NCBI GenBank assembly: GCA_020852295.1
Contig: JADZBC010000017.1
Span: forward strand, 1-32,669
Direction of reading: 5' to 3'
DNA: 32,669 nt
From: a bacterium
Lineage (GTDB): Bacteria > Patescibacteriota > Saccharimonadia > CAILAD01 > JADZBC01
The notes under the pieces are model-generated. The model ran no database searches. It was not told the DNA's origin and was given only the letters and a program-made list of their open reading frames with translations. Position numbers and translations under genes: made by a program. This document shows positions 8,716 to 15,510 of the stretch, piece after piece (the stretch's first letter is position 1; each line of letters starts with the position of its first letter).

Positions 8716-8757
8716 TACTACGGTTTTGAACTTGTCGATCGCAGTATGAGCACGGTA

Positions 8758-8766
8758 TGCTATAGA
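8758..8766 (+). promoter_or_regulatory. Extended -10 promoter before the SulP permease
   Basis: TGC then TATAGA (8761-8766), 11 bases before the TTG at 8778. The predicted leader is only about 4 bases. The -35 region is unremarkable. Confidence 0.5.
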
Positions 8767-8777
8767 GCATAAGAGTA

Positions 8778-10478
8778 TTGAACTACGTGTTTATTAAACA
8801 GCCAAACATGCTTATACGAAGCTGGCGGAGAGCGGACGTACGGACCGACTTGATTGCCGGCCTTACCGTAGCGGCTATCGCGATACCGCAATCTATGGCG
8901 TACACCACGCTGGCCGGCGTCTCACTCAGTGTTGGGCTCTACACGGCGCTGATTGCCATGTTGGTGTTTGCGTTTTTCACATCTTCTCGACGGGTGATCG
9001 TCGGCCCAGATACCGCAATGAGTGTGATGGCTGGGGCAGCCATCGCGCCATTCGCTGCTGTTAATCCAACCGCTGCCGCTATGTATGTTCCGATTTTGGC
9101 TGCTATGGTCGGTATGATTCTATTGGTGGGGGCTCGATTTCGGCTACACTATATCGCCGAATTTTTGTCTCGACCAATCTTACTCGGCTATCTCGTTGGG
9201 GTTGCGCTCGTCATCATTTCGGATCAGATCCCAAAAACACTAGGCCTGCGTGTTGGCGGTGAGAATCTTTGGCTCAATATTATAGGTGTTATTGAAAAGT
9301 TTGGCTCAGTTCATTCGCCTACAATCTTACTGAGTATATTACTGCTAGCCCTGGGTGTCTTTCTCCAAAAATTTGTACCCAAGTTGCCGACAGCCATTGT
9401 CTTACTCGTGCTCGCTACCGTTATGTCGGCAGCACTTGATTTTCAATCGCTCAGCATTGCAACGGTTGGCTCGGTACCAGCAGGATTGCCGAATCTGTTA
9501 GTGCCCACCATCTCCATTGAGCTCATTCAAAAACTACTTTTTCCAGCAATTGCAATCGCCTTAGTAGCTTATGCTGACACGATCGCAATAGTACGTTCAT
9601 TTGCTTCAAAAATTCACGAACAGGTCGATACCGAGCAAGAACTCGACAGTCTCGGCACGACCAACCTGGCAGTTTCGCTGGTGGGCGGTATGCCCGTGTC
9701 AGCGAGCGGGTCGCGAACCGTGGTCAATGACGAGCTCAAGGCTCGCAGTCAGTTTGCGCAAATCTACGGGGCAATCATGATCGGACTCGTCCTCATTGCG
9801 TTTGCTCAGTATCTGCAATACATTCCACGCGCCGCATTGGCTGTTATCATCTTGATTTCGGCCTACAAGCTACTTGATTATGATGAGCTTGATGCGATCT
9901 GGCGTGGGTGGCGCAGTGAGGCGATTTTGGTCGTCATTACTGCAATCGGCGTGTCGATCTTTGGCATCCTCCAGGGTCTTGGTGCAGCCGTGGTGCTGGC
10001 AATACTCAATCTGATTCGACGCTCAGCTTTTCCGCACGACGCGACATTGGGTATCACTGAAGACGGCGCCACTTTTCGCGATACCTCACGACCGCCAAAA
10101 ACATACGACACGCCAGGTTTAATCATCTATCGGTTTGATGCGCCGCTGTTTTTCGGCAACGCCAATTACTTTCACGATCGTGCCATGGCGCATATCCGAA
10201 AATCAAAGGAGCCGGTTCGCTGGTTCCTACTTGATGCTGAAGCAATATCGAGCATTGATTCAACTGGTGCGAAGATGCTCAAGGCCATTATTGGCGAACT
10301 CGAAGAACTCGATATCATCTTTGCTACTGCTCGAGTGAAGGGTCCGATTCGCGACACGCTTCGACGGACTGGACTTGGCGCTCGGATCGAGAACCGTCCA
10401 CGCTTCGCCTCGATCGGTAAGGCTTACGAGGCGTATTGCCAGCGCTACGATCTAACAATGCGCGGCAAAAAACGATAA
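8778..10478 (+). CDS. SulP-family anion permease with STAS domain
   Basis: A 566-aa polytopic inner-membrane transporter of the SulP (SLC26-like) family, which moves sulfate, bicarbonate or other anions. The substrate cannot be read from sequence. The N-terminus carries the hallmark TDLIAGLTVAAIAIPQSMAY at about residues 22-41, followed by roughly ten to twelve hydrophobic segments to about residue 415. The C-terminal part (about 440-550) is a STAS domain containing LLDAEAISSIDSTGA. The start is uncertain: TTG 8778 gives a nearly leaderless message, while ATG 8808 (residue 11) is also possible and would keep all conserved parts. The neighbouring VKOR and peroxidase genes have their own -10 boxes, so this is probably monocistronic. 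Confidence 0.93.
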   Translation: MNYVFIKQPNMLIRSWRRADVRTDLIAGLTVAAIAIPQSMAYTTLAGVSLSVGLYTALIAMLVFAFFTSSRRVIVGPDTAMSVMAGAAIAPFAAVNPTAAAMYVPILAAMVGMILLVGARFRLHYIAEFLSRPILLGYLVGVALVIISDQIPKTLGLRVGGENLWLNIIGVIEKFGSVHSPTILLSILLLALGVFLQKFVPKLPTAIVLLVLATVMSAALDFQSLSIATVGSVPAGLPNLLVPTISIELIQKLLFPAIAIALVAYADTIAIVRSFASKIHEQVDTEQELDSLGTTNLAVSLVGGMPVSASGSRTVVNDELKARSQFAQIYGAIMIGLVLIAFAQYLQYIPRAALAVIILISAYKLLDYDELDAIWRGWRSEAILVVITAIGVSIFGILQGLGAAVVLAILNLIRRSAFPHDATLGITEDGATFRDTSRPPKTYDTPGLIIYRFDAPLFFGNANYFHDRAMAHIRKSKEPVRWFLLDAEAISSIDSTGAKMLKAIIGELEELDIIFATARVKGPIRDTLRRTGLGARIENRPRFASIGKAYEAYCQRYDLTMRGKKR

Positions 10479-10503
10479 TTAGTACAAAGTTAGTTTTATC
10501 CCA

Positions 10504-10509
10504 TATACT
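10504..10509 (+). promoter_or_regulatory. -10 box for leaderless transcript
   Basis: TATACT with exactly 6 bases before the ATG at 10516, placing the start site on the start codon. No clear -35; AGTACA at 10481-10486 is the only candidate at 17-base spacing. Confidence 0.6.
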
Positions 10510-10515
10510 AAGATT

Positions 10516-11004
10516 ATGAAATCAATCTATGAACTAACCATAAATGATACTACCGGTAAGCAAATCGACTTTTCAGATTATCGCGGCAAGGTTCTTCTTT
10601 TAGCTAACACCGCCACTAAGTGTGGTTTGGCGGGGCAGTTTGAAGAACTTGAGGCCCTGCACAAGAAATTCGCCAAAGATGGCTTGGTGGTGATTGGATT
10701 TCCGTGCGACCAATTTCTTGGTCAGGAGCCGGAGACAAATGAAACGGTTGTCGGCGTGTGCCGACTTAATTTTGGTGTGACCTTCTTACTCAGTGAAAAA
10801 ATCAATGTTAATGGCCCCAAAACTCATCCAGTGTTTAAATTTCTCAAGTCTCACACACGCATCGGCTTCGGTCGCCGCATTAAATGGAACTTCACCAAGT
10901 TTTTAGTAGCCCGTGACGGCGAAACGGTTAGCCGCTTTGCGCCAACGACCCATCCTAAGGATATGGAAACTGATATCAAGCGGCTTTTAGCTGCTACGAA
11001 ATAA
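10516..11004 (+). CDS. Glutathione-peroxidase-family thiol peroxidase
   Basis: A 162-aa cytoplasmic protein of the GPx/BtuE family, which reduces hydroperoxides. Bacterial members usually take electrons from thioredoxin. The peroxidatic residue is a cysteine (C36 in NTATKCGL, codon TGT), not selenocysteine. The second conserved block reads GFPCDQF (62-67: C64 as possible resolving cysteine, Q66 catalytic), with Asp where Asn is usual. WNFTKFLV near the C-terminus supplies the conserved Trp/Asn. Length is normal for the family. It is leaderless and probably monocistronic. With MsrA, VKOR and a rhodanese nearby it fits a sulfur-redox neighbourhood. Confidence 0.93.
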   Translation: MKSIYELTINDTTGKQIDFSDYRGKVLLLANTATKCGLAGQFEELEALHKKFAKDGLVVIGFPCDQFLGQEPETNETVVGVCRLNFGVTFLLSEKINVNGPKTHPVFKFLKSHTRIGFGRRIKWNFTKFLVARDGETVSRFAPTTHPKDMETDIKRLLAATK

Positions 11005-11009
11005 GCAAA

Positions 11010-11047
11010 CCCAGCAGGGACACCGACTCGCGTCGGGGTATACTGGG
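11010..11047 (-). terminator. Terminator of the minus-strand small gene
   Basis: On the minus strand CCCAG (11047-11043) pairs with CTGGG (11014-11010), and inside it CCGAC (11036-11032) pairs with GTCGG (11027-11023) around a GCGA tetraloop (GNRA type). TTTGCTTATTT follows. It lies between the convergent ends of the peroxidase gene and the small gene and may serve both. Confidence 0.7.
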
Positions 11048-11070
11048 TGGTTGGCTGCACAGGAGCGAAC

Positions 11071-11277
11071 TCATGACTTGATCTGCGTTCCGCCGAGCTG
11101 GCGATAGTTGCGCAGGAGCTTGGTGCGCTCTTGCATGAGAGTGTCGCGTTCGGTCTTGAGGCTCTCGAGAGCAACGAACTCGCCAGGGGCGAGGCTTGCC
11201 ATCGCGTCACGTACGTCAGCCAGCTGGCACTGGTTGCTGATCAGCGCGGCATGGGCGCGCATCAATTCTGTGTTCAT
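11071..11277 (-). CDS. Small GC-rich coiled-coil protein, unknown
   Basis: A 68-aa protein that I do not recognise. Most of it is probably one helical hairpin: residues 1-30 and 36-60 are rich in Ala, Leu, Glu, Gln and Arg with no glycine until LAPGE, and the C-terminus is GGTQIKS. No membrane segment or cysteine pair is present. Codon use is GC-biased (CTG, GAG, CGC), like the other cassette genes, and the gene has its own minus-strand promoter and terminator. No strong SD precedes the ATG, so the exact start is the least certain part. Confidence 0.65.
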   Translation of the reverse strand: MNTELMRAHAALISNQCQLADVRDAMASLAPGEFVALESLKTERDTLMQERTKLLRNYRQLGGTQIKS

Positions 11278-11327
11278 AGGTGCCGCTTTCTGCTAAGTGT
11301 CCGTAGCGGGGTGCCACGGAGCATTGT

Positions 11328-11356
11328 AGTATTGCGCTTTTTGTGACAACTGTCAA
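11328..11356 (-). promoter_or_regulatory. Promoter of the minus-strand small gene
   Basis: On the minus strand TTGACA (11356-11351), a 17-base spacer and AATACT (11333-11328). Arms TGACA and TGTCA separated by two bases (11345-11356) form a dyad over the -35. The leader to the ATG at 11277 is about 43 bases. Confidence 0.6.
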
Positions 11357-11454
11357 GGCTGTGGCGCTGCTTTGCGCAATGCGGCGATTCGCAAACACAA
11401 AGTGCTCATAATTCAATTTTCAAAACTATATAAGGCGCCAAACCTAGAATAGTT

Positions 11455-11463
11455 TGCTATACT
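11455..11463 (+). promoter_or_regulatory. Extended -10 promoter, near-leaderless
   Basis: TGC then TATACT (11458-11463), 9 bases before the ATG at 11473. It drives the ABC-permease-rhodanese operon with a leader of about 3 bases and no SD. Confidence 0.6.
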
Positions 11464-11472
11464 TTATGAAGT

Positions 11473-12177
11473 ATGATCGAAGTTAGAGACGTTACAAAAA
11501 CCTACGGTAAGGGTGATAACCTTTTTACCGCCCTTTATAAGGTGTCCGCAATAATTCCGACGGGCACGGCTGCGGCGATTATTGGCAAATCCGGTTCAGG
11601 CAAATCTACACTTATACATGTCATGAGCGGGTTGGATCATCCAAGCGATGGCGAGATACTAATCGACGGCAAGTCACTGCAGGATATGAAGGCAAAGCAG
11701 ATCGACACTTTTCGGGCTAACGAAATGAGTTTTATCTTCCAAGCATTCTTCGTCGAGGCCAATCAGACTTGCTACCAAAATGTCATGCTGCCACTGGAGA
11801 TTGCTAAAGTTGGCCGTCGAGATCGTCGTAAGAAAGTCGAGGAGGCTCTACGGGCAGTCGATCTGATTGATAAAATCGACACGCTGGCGACTAATCTTTC
11901 GGGCGGACAAAAGCAGCGTCTTGCAATCGCGCGAGCAATCGTCAATAAGCCAAAACTTATTTTTGCCGATGAGCCAACGGGTAATCTCGATAGTGCGACC
12001 GGTGAGCTGATCATCAAGCTACTGTTTGATCTCAATAAAAAACTCGGTTGCACGCTAGTAATAGTTACTCACGATGAAGAGCTGGCCGATCGCTGCAAGA
12101 TGAAGATCTATATGAAAGATGGCGAAATCAAGCAAATAACGCCTGCACCAAAGCAGGTCAAGGGGGCAAAGAAATGA
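11473..12177 (+). CDS. ABC transporter ATPase, MacB/LolD type
   Basis: A 234-aa cytoplasmic ATPase of the LolD/MacB/FtsE group, which powers FtsX-like permeases by a mechanical cycle and is not a classical import or export pore. Walker A is GKSGSGKST at residues 38-46. The Q-loop region reads FIFQAFFV, the signature LSGGQKQR, and Walker [14 protein letters not shown], followed by the H-loop VTHD. The lysine-rich tail beyond the core fold is unremarkable. The stop codon overlaps the ATG of the permease (ATGA at 12174-12177), so translation is coupled. Substrate unknown: export, lipoprotein handling or peptide resistance are all known for the group. Confidence 0.93.
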   Translation: MIEVRDVTKTYGKGDNLFTALYKVSAIIPTGTAAAIIGKSGSGKSTLIHVMSGLDHPSDGEILIDGKSLQDMKAKQIDTFRANEMSFIFQAFFVEANQTCYQNVMLPLEIAKVGRRDRRKKVEEALRAVDLIDKIDTLATNLSGGQKQRLAIARAIVNKPKLIFADEPTGNLDSATGELIIKLLFDLNKKLGCTLVIVTHDEELADRCKMKIYMKDGEIKQITPAPKQVKGAKK

Positions 12178-13547
12178 TTTTGCGAGATCTTATTCGTCGG
12201 TCCGGTCGAAGTATTAAAAGTGCCAAGGGTCGCACACTACTGACTGCACTCGCGATTGCCGTAGGTACATTCGCCCTCACGCTCACGCTGGCAGCGAGCA
12301 ATGGTGCCACGCAATACGTTAACAAAATTATCTCCGAAAACTTTGATCCGGCTGAACTAATTGTCAGCAAGGATGAGGCGATCTTCGGGCGAGGCGACAA
12401 CTCTAAGCCGCGCGAATACGATCCGAGCTTCACTACGATCCTGTCCAACGGCGGTGCCAATACACAGCTCAAGCGTGTTACCGATGACGATATTGCCAAG
12501 ATCAAGAAAGTCTCTGGTGTTGATCGAATCCGTGAAGATATCACGGTGAGTTTACAGTATGTGACTCGCGAAGGTCAGAAAAAATATGTCGGCAATGTCG
12601 CGGCCTACAATCCTTTTCAGAAAATCGAAGTAAAAGCGGGCGAGGCTACCCGTCGGCCCGAGGGCAAACAAATCTACTTACCGGAAGGTTACTTGGAAGT
12701 TTTGGGCTTCAAATCAGCTGAAGAGGCGATTGGCAAAACAATTACGCTTGCCATCAGCAAACCAATCACTGGCGACACGGCCAAGCAAATCGCCGCGACG
12801 GGCGCAAGCCAAGACCCCAATCAAATCGCGAAGCTCAGCGAACAAAATATTACCAGTGAAGAATTTACGGTGTTCTCCGTGCTCAAAAAACCGACTACGT
12901 CCCAGCCCGGCACCGAGCTCTATATGTACGTCAGTCAGGATGAAGCTCGCCGACTGAATGATATCGCCACGCAGGGGACAGTGAACTACCGAAAATACAA
13001 CTTTGTATATGTCAGGGTTGCCGGTGGTGAGGAAGCAAAAAAACTAATGGCCGTTCAGGATGAGCTAAAAAAGCAAAGCTTTAGCGCCCAGTCCGTCAAA
13101 GACACCCAAGAGTTTCTCACTAGTATTATCGGGGTGCTGCAGGGTATTGTCGCTGGCTTCGGTGCAATTGCTGTAATTGCCTCGGTCTTTGGCATCATCA
13201 ACACCATGTATATATCGGTCTTACAGCGCACCCGCGAGATTGGTCTCATGAAGGCACTTGGTATGCGCAAGCGGGATATTGGTCGATTGTTCCGATTCGA
13301 GGCGGCATGGATTGGATTCTTGGGTGGGATTATCGGTTCGACCGTCGCAGTGCTGGTTGGCTCCGGTCTCAACCCATGGATTACTGACAAACTAGATCTC
13401 GGCGCTGGCAATAAACTGCTCATTTTCCGCCCAACCGAAATCGTTGCCCTAATCATCATCCTTATGGTGGTGTCGATTTTCGCTGGTTGGCTGCCCTCAA
13501 GCAAAGCAGCCAAACTTGATCCGATAGAAGCACTGCGCACGGAATAG
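12174..13547 (+). CDS. FtsX/MacB-type ABC permease
   Basis: A 457-aa partner of the preceding ATPase. It has the family layout: one N-terminal membrane helix (about residues 21-43), a large extracytoplasmic domain (about 45-310) and three C-terminal helices (about 318-350, 375-400 and 422-445). QRTREIGLMKALGMRKRDI is the conserved cytoplasmic coupling stretch of FtsX-type permeases. The C-terminus ends PIEALRTE, typical of MacB permeases. The extracytoplasmic domain contains ATGASQDPNQ and other low-similarity stretches and would define the substrate. It overlaps the ATPase by 4 bases and is followed by a rhodanese gene 5 bases later. Confidence 0.92.
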   Translation: MILRDLIRRSGRSIKSAKGRTLLTALAIAVGTFALTLTLAASNGATQYVNKIISENFDPAELIVSKDEAIFGRGDNSKPREYDPSFTTILSNGGANTQLKRVTDDDIAKIKKVSGVDRIREDITVSLQYVTREGQKKYVGNVAAYNPFQKIEVKAGEATRRPEGKQIYLPEGYLEVLGFKSAEEAIGKTITLAISKPITGDTAKQIAATGASQDPNQIAKLSEQNITSEEFTVFSVLKKPTTSQPGTELYMYVSQDEARRLNDIATQGTVNYRKYNFVYVRVAGGEEAKKLMAVQDELKKQSFSAQSVKDTQEFLTSIIGVLQGIVAGFGAIAVIASVFGIINTMYISVLQRTREIGLMKALGMRKRDIGRLFRFEAAWIGFLGGIIGSTVAVLVGSGLNPWITDKLDLGAGNKLLIFRPTEIVALIIILMVVSIFAGWLPSSKAAKLDPIEALRTE

Positions 13548-13552
13548 CTAAT

Positions 13553-13807
13553 ATGATCCTGATCGACGTACGAACTACTGAGGAATTTATTCAGGGCCAT
13601 GCCGAGGGAGCGGTGAACTTTCCTGTCGAGCGACTGTCAGCTGGCGAGCGTCCAGAAATCCCGAGTGATCAGCCGATCCAGGTGTATTGCCGAAGCGGCA
13701 ATCGCGCAGGACTTGCGAAACTCATACTTGAAAACGAGGGCTACGCAGTAGAAAACCTTGGTGGCCTTAGCGATATCGAAAAAGCTGGTTACAATATTGT
13801 TGTCTAG
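13553..13807 (+). CDS. Single-domain rhodanese-like sulfurtransferase
   Basis: An 84-aa single rhodanese domain, a sulfur-carrier or sulfurtransferase fold. IDVRTTEEFIQGHAEGAVNFP (residues 4-24) is the typical first block. The active loop is YCRSGNRA with catalytic Cys46 in the CRSGNR form. It ends LGGLSDIEKAGYNIV, matching the usual LxGGxxxWxxAG end but lacking the Trp. Only 5 bases separate it from the permease stop codon, so it is the third gene of that operon; it has no SD of note. What it does with an FtsX-type transporter is not evident. Confidence 0.9.
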   Translation: MILIDVRTTEEFIQGHAEGAVNFPVERLSAGERPEIPSDQPIQVYCRSGNRAGLAKLILENEGYAVENLGGLSDIEKAGYNIVV

Positions 13808-13814
13808 CGACAGG

Positions 13815-13845
13815 TTGACATGATTCTTCTCGGGTGTAGTATAGA
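13815..13845 (+). promoter_or_regulatory. Promoter of the GC-rich 144-aa gene
   Basis: TTGACA (13815-13820), followed either by TAGTAT (13837-13842, 16-base spacer) or TATAGA (13840-13845, 19-base spacer). It is overlapped by the large dyad at 13831-13857. Confidence 0.65.
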
Positions 13846-13857
13846 CATACTCACCCG
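13831..13857. promoter_or_regulatory. 11-bp-arm palindrome over the -10, operator-like
   Basis: CGGGTG (13831-13836), one unpaired T, then AGTAT (13838-13842) mirror ATACT (13847-13851) and CACCCG (13852-13857) around a 4-base centre. It covers the -10 and the predicted start site, so most of it would not be in the transcript. No T-run follows, so it is not a good terminator for the upstream rhodanese operon. A repressor site is the simplest reading. Confidence 0.6.
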
Positions 13858-13888
13858 ACAGGGTTGAGTTCCCGAAAAGGAGGGGCCC

Positions 13889-14323
13889 ATGAGCCTCACC
13901 GACACGACGGTGGCACCCGCCACCGAGACGCACCGCGACATCATCGACGACACGATCCAGCCGCCGACCCGTCAGCAGGTCATCGCCAAGATCCAGGCCG
14001 AGGCCGGCTGCGACGAGAAGGCGGCGGCGGACTTCGTCACCTGGATCGAGAGCATCGTCAAGGACCACCGGAAGGCCAACAACGGCAACTGGGCCGGCGA
14101 CGTCTTCCACCTGCGGCAGCCGCACCTCAACCACTACCACGCCGTGATGGACTCGATCATGCCCGACGACGCCATCGCGGCGACCGGCTCCGGAACCGCC
14201 CATGACCTGCTCCAGCAGTACGTGCTCGACCCGGCCAAGGGTGAGCTCGGCCTGGTGCACGGCAAGGCCGGGGGCAAGGTGCAGGACTGCACCGTGACGC
14301 TCACCATGAGCACCACGGGCTGA
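13889..14323 (+). CDS. Unknown 144-aa GC-rich protein
   Basis: I do not recognise this protein. ATG 13889 follows AAGGAGG (13877-13883) with 5 bases between, a strong SD that settles the start. The N-terminal ~25 residues are Thr- and Asp-rich and probably disordered. Residues about 28-60 look helical (VIAKIQAEAG, then EKAAADFVTWIESIVKDH). A His-rich stretch follows at about 74-84 (HLRQPHLNHYH), and the C-terminus is Gly-rich and beta-like. The His cluster could bind a metal, but this is only a guess. Lys codons are almost all AAG and Ile codons ATC. It is a single-gene cassette with its own palindromic promoter and a strong terminator. Confidence 0.8.
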   Translation: MSLTDTTVAPATETHRDIIDDTIQPPTRQQVIAKIQAEAGCDEKAAADFVTWIESIVKDHRKANNGNWAGDVFHLRQPHLNHYHAVMDSIMPDDAIAATGSGTAHDLLQQYVLDPAKGELGLVHGKAGGKVQDCTVTLTMSTTG

Positions 14324-14346
14324 TCGGAGGTCCTCTTCAGCGGGCA

Positions 14347-14391
14347 GTGACCCCCGGGCTTCGGCTCGGGGGTCACGGACCTATTTTTTTT
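14347..14391 (+). terminator. Strong intrinsic terminator with UUCG tetraloop
   Basis: Arms 14347-14359 and 14364-14376 form a 13-bp stem (one G-U) closed by C(TTCG)G, with a run of eight T at 14384-14391. The T-run also contains the last codons of the convergent minus-strand gene that ends at 14381. Confidence 0.92.
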
Positions 14392-14617
14392 GATTGCGAA
14401 CCAATGCCAGGATCAATAGGATAATCCAAACCGGCGACAAGATAATCATGAGCACCGAAATAATGCCGGTGATTAGCAGGGTAATGTTGATTGCGATTTT
14501 TGCAGCGCTGTCCACGGCGACCGACCGGGTGGCGGCAGAAATGATGATATTAAATACAAGCAATGGATACGGTGCGACGAGTAGTCCTATCCATGGCCAA
14601 ATTGGTTTATTTTTCAT
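14381..14617 (-). CDS. Small two-pass membrane protein, unknown
   Basis: A 78-aa protein not recognised by motif. It has two or three hydrophobic stretches (about residues 8-28 and 38-72) and a basic C-terminus, NQKK. The ATG at 14617 lies 7 bases from a CATAAT -10 box read on this strand, so its message is predicted to be leaderless. Its stop codon lies in the T-run of the opposing terminator, so the two genes converge with no spare sequence. Composition matches the moderate-GC majority genes. Confidence 0.65.
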   Translation of the reverse strand: MKNKPIWPWIGLLVAPYPLLVFNIIISAATRSVAVDSAAKIAINITLLITGIISVLMIILSPVWIILLILALVRNQKK

Positions 14618-14653
14618 ACGTCAAATTATGCGGTAACATGCGTACTATGGCAA
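14602..14653. promoter_or_regulatory. Divergent promoter pair with overlapping -10 boxes
   Basis: Minus strand: TTGCCA (14653-14648), a 17-base spacer and CATAAT (14630-14625), then 7 bases to the ATG at 14617. Plus strand: TTGGTT (14602-14607), a 16-base spacer and AATTAT (14624-14629), then 8 bases to the ATG at 14638. The two -10 elements share five bases. The plus-strand assignment is weaker. Confidence 0.5.
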
Positions 14654-14808
14654 TAACACCCATCTGTGATAAGTGCGGCAGAGAGCTGACAGCCTTCGGC
14701 GCAATTTTATTCGGCCCACCAAACGAAAAGAGTGAAGTCAAGAAATTTCACATCTGCGTTGATTGCTATAACGCGATCGCAAGCGAACTAACGCAGCCGA
14801 CGTCGTAG
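14638..14808 (+). CDS. Small zinc-ribbon-like protein
   Basis: A 56-aa protein with two Cys-x2-Cys pairs, CDKC at residues 10-13 and CVDC at 40-43, spaced as in a zinc ribbon. The second is preceded by His38, and the linker between the pairs is 26 residues. The fold can be inferred from this spacing; a function cannot. The start at ATG 14638 is taken because it sits 8 bases past a possible -10; ATG 14647 is a close alternative. Longer in-frame starts upstream would overlap the divergent gene and its promoter. Its stop codon abuts the stop codon of the convergent gene with no bases between. Confidence 0.7.
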   Translation: MRTMAITPICDKCGRELTAFGAILFGPPNEKSEVKKFHICVDCYNAIASELTQPTS

Positions 14809-15396
14809 TTATTTTTTTGACTTCGATTTAGTGGTTTTTGGCCCGAGCAAACTTTTTGATTTTGCAGTATTTGATTTGGCAGAGATTTGCTTCTGAAATT
14901 CTTTGGCAAATGTTATATCGACCGCTTCAAGCGCCACTGGCGCGGCTGTTAGTCCAACGAGCTCAATATGTACGGTAGTTGATTTGAGTAGTCGATCGAA
15001 CACATTGGCGACAATGGTCATTTTTTGGATGTGATTATAGTTGATGACCGTAATGTGTTTGGTTAAAAAGCCGGTTTCAATGACAAGTCCTTGAGCGGTT
15101 ACATTGTAATGATTGCAGCGGACATCGGTCAGTGAACGAATGAGGGCATATACAAAGATAAGTCCGAAGTAGATTGGCAGAACTCGTGGCAGTGGCTTGA
15201 GAAACGCGGCAAGGATCTCGCCATCGCTCGCCCCGAAGGCATTACCACTGCGAATGAGGCCCACGGCTGCGTATGTAGTCGTCGCAATGAGTAGGATCAC
15301 TGTAAAACGTTTAATTACATTCCAGCTGTAATAGCCAAGAAAATACCAGAATGCCCGGGGTGACAACTCAATGCTATTAATTTTTTGTTGTGCCAT
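14809..15396 (-). CDS. Membrane protein with bacterial PH (bPH2-like) domain
   Basis: A 195-aa protein with two membrane helices (about residues 28-50 and 70-92) followed by a domain resembling bPH2/YdbS (DUF304-type). DVRCNHYNVTAQGLVIETGFLTKHITVINYNHIQKMTI shows the usual Y-x-(V/L)-T-x-x-x-(L/V)-x-x-x-x-G core. The C-terminal ~25 residues are Lys/Ser-rich, probably a disordered cytoplasmic tail. The family has no settled biochemical role. The ATG at 15396 is 6 bases from a TAATTT box preceded by TGC, so it is another leaderless gene. One G-x-x-Y-Y cluster precedes the first helix. Confidence 0.8.
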   Translation of the reverse strand: MAQQKINSIELSPRAFWYFLGYYSWNVIKRFTVILLIATTTYAAVGLIRSGNAFGASDGEILAAFLKPLPRVLPIYFGLIFVYALIRSLTDVRCNHYNVTAQGLVIETGFLTKHITVINYNHIQKMTIVANVFDRLLKSTTVHIELVGLTAAPVALEAVDITFAKEFQKQISAKSNTAKSKSLLGPKTTKSKSKK

Positions 15397-15402
15397 TACT
15401 CA

Positions 15403-15411
15403 AAATTAGCA
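15403..15411 (-). promoter_or_regulatory. Extended -10 promoter, leaderless, minus strand
   Basis: On the minus strand TGC (15411-15409) then TAATTT (15408-15403), followed by 6 bases to the ATG at 15396. Confidence 0.55.
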
Positions 15412-15510
15412 TTGATCAACAGCACTCGGCAATCATAACCAAGTTTGGATTTATCAAATAGTGGAACATTGATGGTGGTTTAGTTTACAATAGGTTAAAC
15501 GAGGAGGGGA

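Noticed and set aside
10516-11004. Selenocysteine in the peroxidase
   Set aside because: The peroxidatic position is an ordinary cysteine codon (TGT), with no in-frame TGA.
13831-13857. Palindrome as terminator of the rhodanese operon
   Set aside because: No T-run follows, and it overlaps a promoter. An operator fits better, though a weak pause is not excluded.
13637-14260. 207-residue open frame on the minus strand
   Set aside because: It runs antisense through the rhodanese end, the promoter dyad and the GC-rich 144-aa gene. The opposite strand has a strong SD and terminator, and this frame has neither.
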